A stretch of 5,699 bases of DNA from Desulfotomaculum sp. (GTDB lineage: Bacteria > Bacillota > Desulfotomaculia > Desulfotomaculales > Ammonificaceae): contig DTYU01000141.1 of the NCBI GenBank assembly GCA_012961725.1, positions 1-5,699 on the forward strand, written 5' to 3'. The first letter of the stretch is position 1. The number at the start of each line of letters is the position of its first letter. Positions 3,671-5,699 of the stretch are shown here, in pieces. The translations under genes and the position numbers were made by a program. The notes beneath the pieces are model-generated. The model did not search any database. It had not been told where the DNA came from and was given only the letters and a program-made list of their open reading frames with translations.

Positions 3671-5496
3671 CTTTTCCGCAGGAGCGGGTCAGGATAGATT
3701 CTGGCACGGGCGCCGCGGAGATCCGCAACGGCACCTTCGGCCGGAACCCCGCATCCGTGTGCCTCGATGTTTCCATGGTCCGAGGTTAGGTAGACCTCGA
3801 ATCCCTGCTCCAGTAGAAGACCGAACAGCCGGGCGAGGTGGCCCTCTTTCGCCCATTGACGCACCAGGGTGTGCATCCCGGCAGCACCCAACTCCATCCC
3901 GTGCATGATCTTATCAACCTTCCTGACCACCACGCCCCCTACGCGAATCTTCGGAGATTCAAGAGCCTCCGCCACTTCCCCCAAATCCTCATCTCCCACT
4001 ACATTCGCGTACGCCACCGCGCCTCTTTCAACGCCCTGGTCAGACCAGAAAAGCGTCCACAACAGATGCTCCCTATCTGTGGTGTAGAGACTGCCGGGGA
4101 AAAAGAGCGGAGGTTTCCCCGCAAGCAGGGCCTGACGCGAAAAGGACGTAAGTGTGGGCACCCAGGCAAAAACCGCACCGTCATGGAAGCGAAAGCCCGG
4201 CCAGCACTCGCAAATGGTGGAACGCGCAACCAGCCACTGGTCAAAGGCGAGACCGTCCACCACCACCAACGCCACCTTCACACGCCTTTCCTGCACCGCG
4301 CGGGCAAGGTGACGGGGAATGTGGTGCAACATCACCGGGGGTGTTGCCGGTTGATTGTGTAAACCCGCGTAGCGCTTCAGCATCCAGGTGCTGAACCTAC
4401 CGTCAATGGCGCACCGAAGGGATTCAAACCGCTCTCTGCCTGCGCGATCCCCTTCAGGACCCCCTTCATACCGCAAGACCGTCAACTCGGCCCACTTGCG
4501 GGCGAATGCTAACCATTCCTGGTAGCGCGCATCCCTCTCCGGAAGGGCCTTTTCTACTACCGCCAGAAGGTCGTGCAACCGTCGCCGCCAACTCGCCGCG
4601 GGATCCGTTTTCAAACCGACCGCCACCCATTGCGAAGAAAGCATACCGGCCTTAGGGTGAGACACCGGGGTAAGATGACCTTCTGTAAAAAGATTGTCTA
4701 CGTACACGCGGACATCGCCGTGATCAAAGGGGAGCTCAAGGGGACCGGGATATTGGAGGTCGTAAAACGCAGAAGCTTCGCGGTGTTCATCCATGCCCCG
4801 CACCAGGTGATCAAGGAAAACCGGCCACCTCTCCTGGAGAAAAGCAAAAAAGGCTTCCCGCCGGGGAATGATCTCTTCAAGCGGCCACTCGTTAAACCGC
4901 CCTTCGCTCCGCAGCACCTGGATGAACCGTTCGTCAAGGGTTTTCGGCACCCGCCGGCCCTGGTAGTGTCGCCGGAGAAGGAGACAAAGCAGGTCTTCCG
5001 GCTCCCTGACCAGTTCGGCAACGACTCCGAAGACGTGGCGCAGGATGAAGTCCTTTGTGGCGGTGTCCCCCAGTGTTTCCGGGTTGTACCGCTGCTGCGC
5101 CGCATACAGAATATCGAGTTCACTGCGGTCAAGCGCAGACACTACTGGATAGCTCAAGTTTGGGAAGAGTTCAGCAAGACTGAAAGACAGCCTTCTCCCT
5201 TGCTGCAGCAGGTCGTAGGGAAAATCGCAGAGACTTGCCCCAGGTGCTTGTCTGACCACCACCAGTCCTGTGAGGTCACCCCGGTCAAGCCGTTCGCGGT
5301 GTTTCGACTCATAGGCAAACCGGAAGGCCACCGGGTCCTCATAGGAAATCACTTCAAACCCACGAGCCTGCAAGGTCTCGAGAACGCCTTCCTCGGTGAC
5401 AAGCCCATCCGGGTCGACAACGAGCGTCAGCGGTACCGCGTTCCCGTCAAACTCGCTCAGGATACGGTCGCGCCAACCGCTTGCTTTCTCATTCAT
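3529..5496 (-). CDS. pglZ: BREX-3-type phosphatase PglZ, frameshifted near its C-terminus
   Basis: PglZ of a type 3-like BREX phage-defence operon, 655 aa as read. PglZ is a core BREX component with an alkaline-phosphatase-superfamily domain. The N-terminus (LTLVVDPDGL, 23-32 from ATG) and the YDLLQQGRRLSFSLAELFPNL region (94-114) match my recollection of BREX-3 PglZ. The PglZ domain occupies roughly 405 to the end: VALVVVDGLAFDQW (408-421) with metal-binding Asp; VPTLTSFSRQALLAG (446-460) with the Thr/Ser region corresponding to the nucleophile; VYLTSDHGNIEAHG (568-581) with the Asp-His metal pair. A frameshift at AAAAGG (3675-3670) replaces the conserved C-terminal tail with 46 spurious residues ending at TAA 3529. 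ATG 5496-5494 is chosen, with GGGTGA upstream; GTG 5499 is possible. The start overlaps the helicase gene by 8 bp. Loss of the HGG-containing end probably impairs folding or activity. A single-base sequencing error is an equally simple explanation. Confidence 0.88.
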   Translation of the reverse strand: MNEKASGWRDRILSEFDGNAVPLTLVVDPDGLVTEEGVLETLQARGFEVISYEDPVAFRFAYESKHRERLDRGDLTGLVVVRQAPGASLCDFPYDLLQQGRRLSFSLAELFPNLSYPVVSALDRSELDILYAAQQRYNPETLGDTATKDFILRHVFGVVAELVREPEDLLCLLLRRHYQGRRVPKTLDERFIQVLRSEGRFNEWPLEEIIPRREAFFAFLQERWPVFLDHLVRGMDEHREASAFYDLQYPGPLELPFDHGDVRVYVDNLFTEGHLTPVSHPKAGMLSSQWVAVGLKTDPAASWRRRLHDLLAVVEKALPERDARYQEWLAFARKWAELTVLRYEGGPEGDRAGRERFESLRCAIDGRFSTWMLKRYAGLHNQPATPPVMLHHIPRHLARAVQERRVKVALVVVDGLAFDQWLVARSTICECWPGFRFHDGAVFAWVPTLTSFSRQALLAGKPPLFFPGSLYTTDREHLLWTLFWSDQGVERGAVAYANVVGDEDLGEVAEALESPKIRVGGVVVRKVDKIMHGMELGAAGMHTLVRQWAKEGHLARLFGLLLEQGFEVYLTSDHGNIEAHGCGVPAEGAVADLRGARARIYPDPLLRKRRDSRMLLSGCPQGSRGTVCRCWRRAGWPFSGRGKEWSVTGAFRWKR

Positions 5497-5699
5497 CACC
5501 CGTCACCCTGATGACGAGAATGGGCACCAACTCCGGTACGGTCTGGCTTTTTCGCACCAACTCGTCGTGCCACAGCCGGGTTTCCTCTTCCAGCCGCGCC
5601 AGCCTGTGCGCCCTCACCGCAGGCAGGCCGATGCCCAGGATGGCCCTGCGTCGCGCAGCGAAGACGTACTCGCCCTTCTCACGCTCCCGAGCAAGACGC
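5489..5699 (-). CDS. SNF2-like helicase, C-terminal fragment (BrxHII position; runs off the right edge)
   Basis: The last 69 codons of a gene entering from the right edge, ending in TGA at 5491-5489. Visible residues include EYVFAARRRAILGIGLPAVR, then RLARLEEETRLWHDELVRK, then VPELVPILVIRV just before the stop. This alternation of a charged helical segment with a conserved VPELVP-type closing strand resembles the C-terminal tail of the large SNF2/COG0553-type helicases found in BREX-3 (BrxHII) and DISARM. Helicase motifs themselves lie outside the window, so the call rests on the tail and on the position immediately before pglZ. The gene overlaps pglZ by 8 bp, indicating translational coupling. 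GC content matches pglZ, so the two appear to have travelled together. Confidence 0.65.
   Translation of the reverse strand, partial: RLAREREKGEYVFAARRRAILGIGLPAVRAHRLARLEEETRLWHDELVRKSQTVPELVPILVIRVTGDE

Noticed and set aside
3670..3678. Programmed -1 ribosomal frameshifting to reach the conserved pglZ tail
   Set aside because: The zero-frame codons CGG-AAA-AGG do not form an X-XXY-YYZ slippery heptamer, re-pairing would be poor, and a run of four A is too short for efficient slippage. A one-base indel is simpler.
3838..4362. A 174-aa open frame on the plus strand
   Set aside because: It lies antisense to the PglZ domain and has low-complexity, His- and Pro-rich content without homology signals.
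4573..5511. A 312-aa open frame on the plus strand
   Set aside because: It is antisense to pglZ, which has clear family motifs. No SD or domain supports the opposite frame.
1..5699. CRISPR array, tRNA or rRNA genes, insertion sequences
   Set aside because: No regularly spaced direct repeats, no cloverleaf-like segments and no transposase frames or terminal inverted repeats were seen.

Overview
The window looks like chromosomal DNA from a moderately GC-rich bacterium. Shine-Dalgarno (SD) sites are strong (GGAGGT-type) and the -10 boxes are bacterial (TATAAT). The gene set (a SAM hydroxide adenosyltransferase, an FmdE-family protein, a HEPN/MNT pair and a PglZ phosphatase) suggests a thermophilic or anaerobic Firmicute. 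That placement is inference; no marker gene is present.

Layout. (1) Positions 1-900, minus strand: a SAM-hydrolysing DUF62 enzyme (139-900), followed 55 bp downstream by the first 27 codons of an FmdE-family gene that runs off the left edge. (2) Positions 901-1147: a 247-bp divergent intergenic region with one TATAAT box facing each way, a small inverted-repeat cluster, and a leader with stem-loops for the DUF62 gene. (3) Positions 1148-1839, plus strand: a HEPN protein and a minimal nucleotidyltransferase (MNT) overlapping by 34 nt, a toxin-antitoxin-like arrangement with visibly lower GC than its neighbours. (4) Positions 1902-2642, minus strand: a DUF429 protein, a predicted RNase H-fold nuclease, convergent with the MNT gene. 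(5) Positions 2724-5699, minus strand: the 3' end of what is most probably a type 3 BREX phage-defence operon. It comprises the C-terminus of a SNF2-like helicase (BrxHII position), pglZ, and a 252-aa protein in the BrxA position. Each junction has overlapping or touching stop and start codons.

The main observation is that pglZ carries a one-base frameshift near its 3' end, at an AAAAGG run (minus strand, 3675-3670). Read in its own frame, the protein ends in 46 unrelated residues at 3529. Read in the -1 frame from 3670, it gains a 62-residue tail containing HGGISLEEVIVP. That tail stops at 3482-3484, where TGA overlaps the ATG of the next gene as TGATG. The defence operon is therefore either recently damaged in this strain or carries a one-base sequencing error.

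Together the right-hand three quarters form a compact defence island: BREX-3-like operon, then the DUF429 nuclease, then the HEPN/MNT module. It abuts a metabolic pair (SAM hydrolase and FmdE). BREX depends on a SAM-using methyltransferase, so a SAM-degrading enzyme beside it is notable, although DUF62 enzymes are commonly ordinary housekeeping genes.
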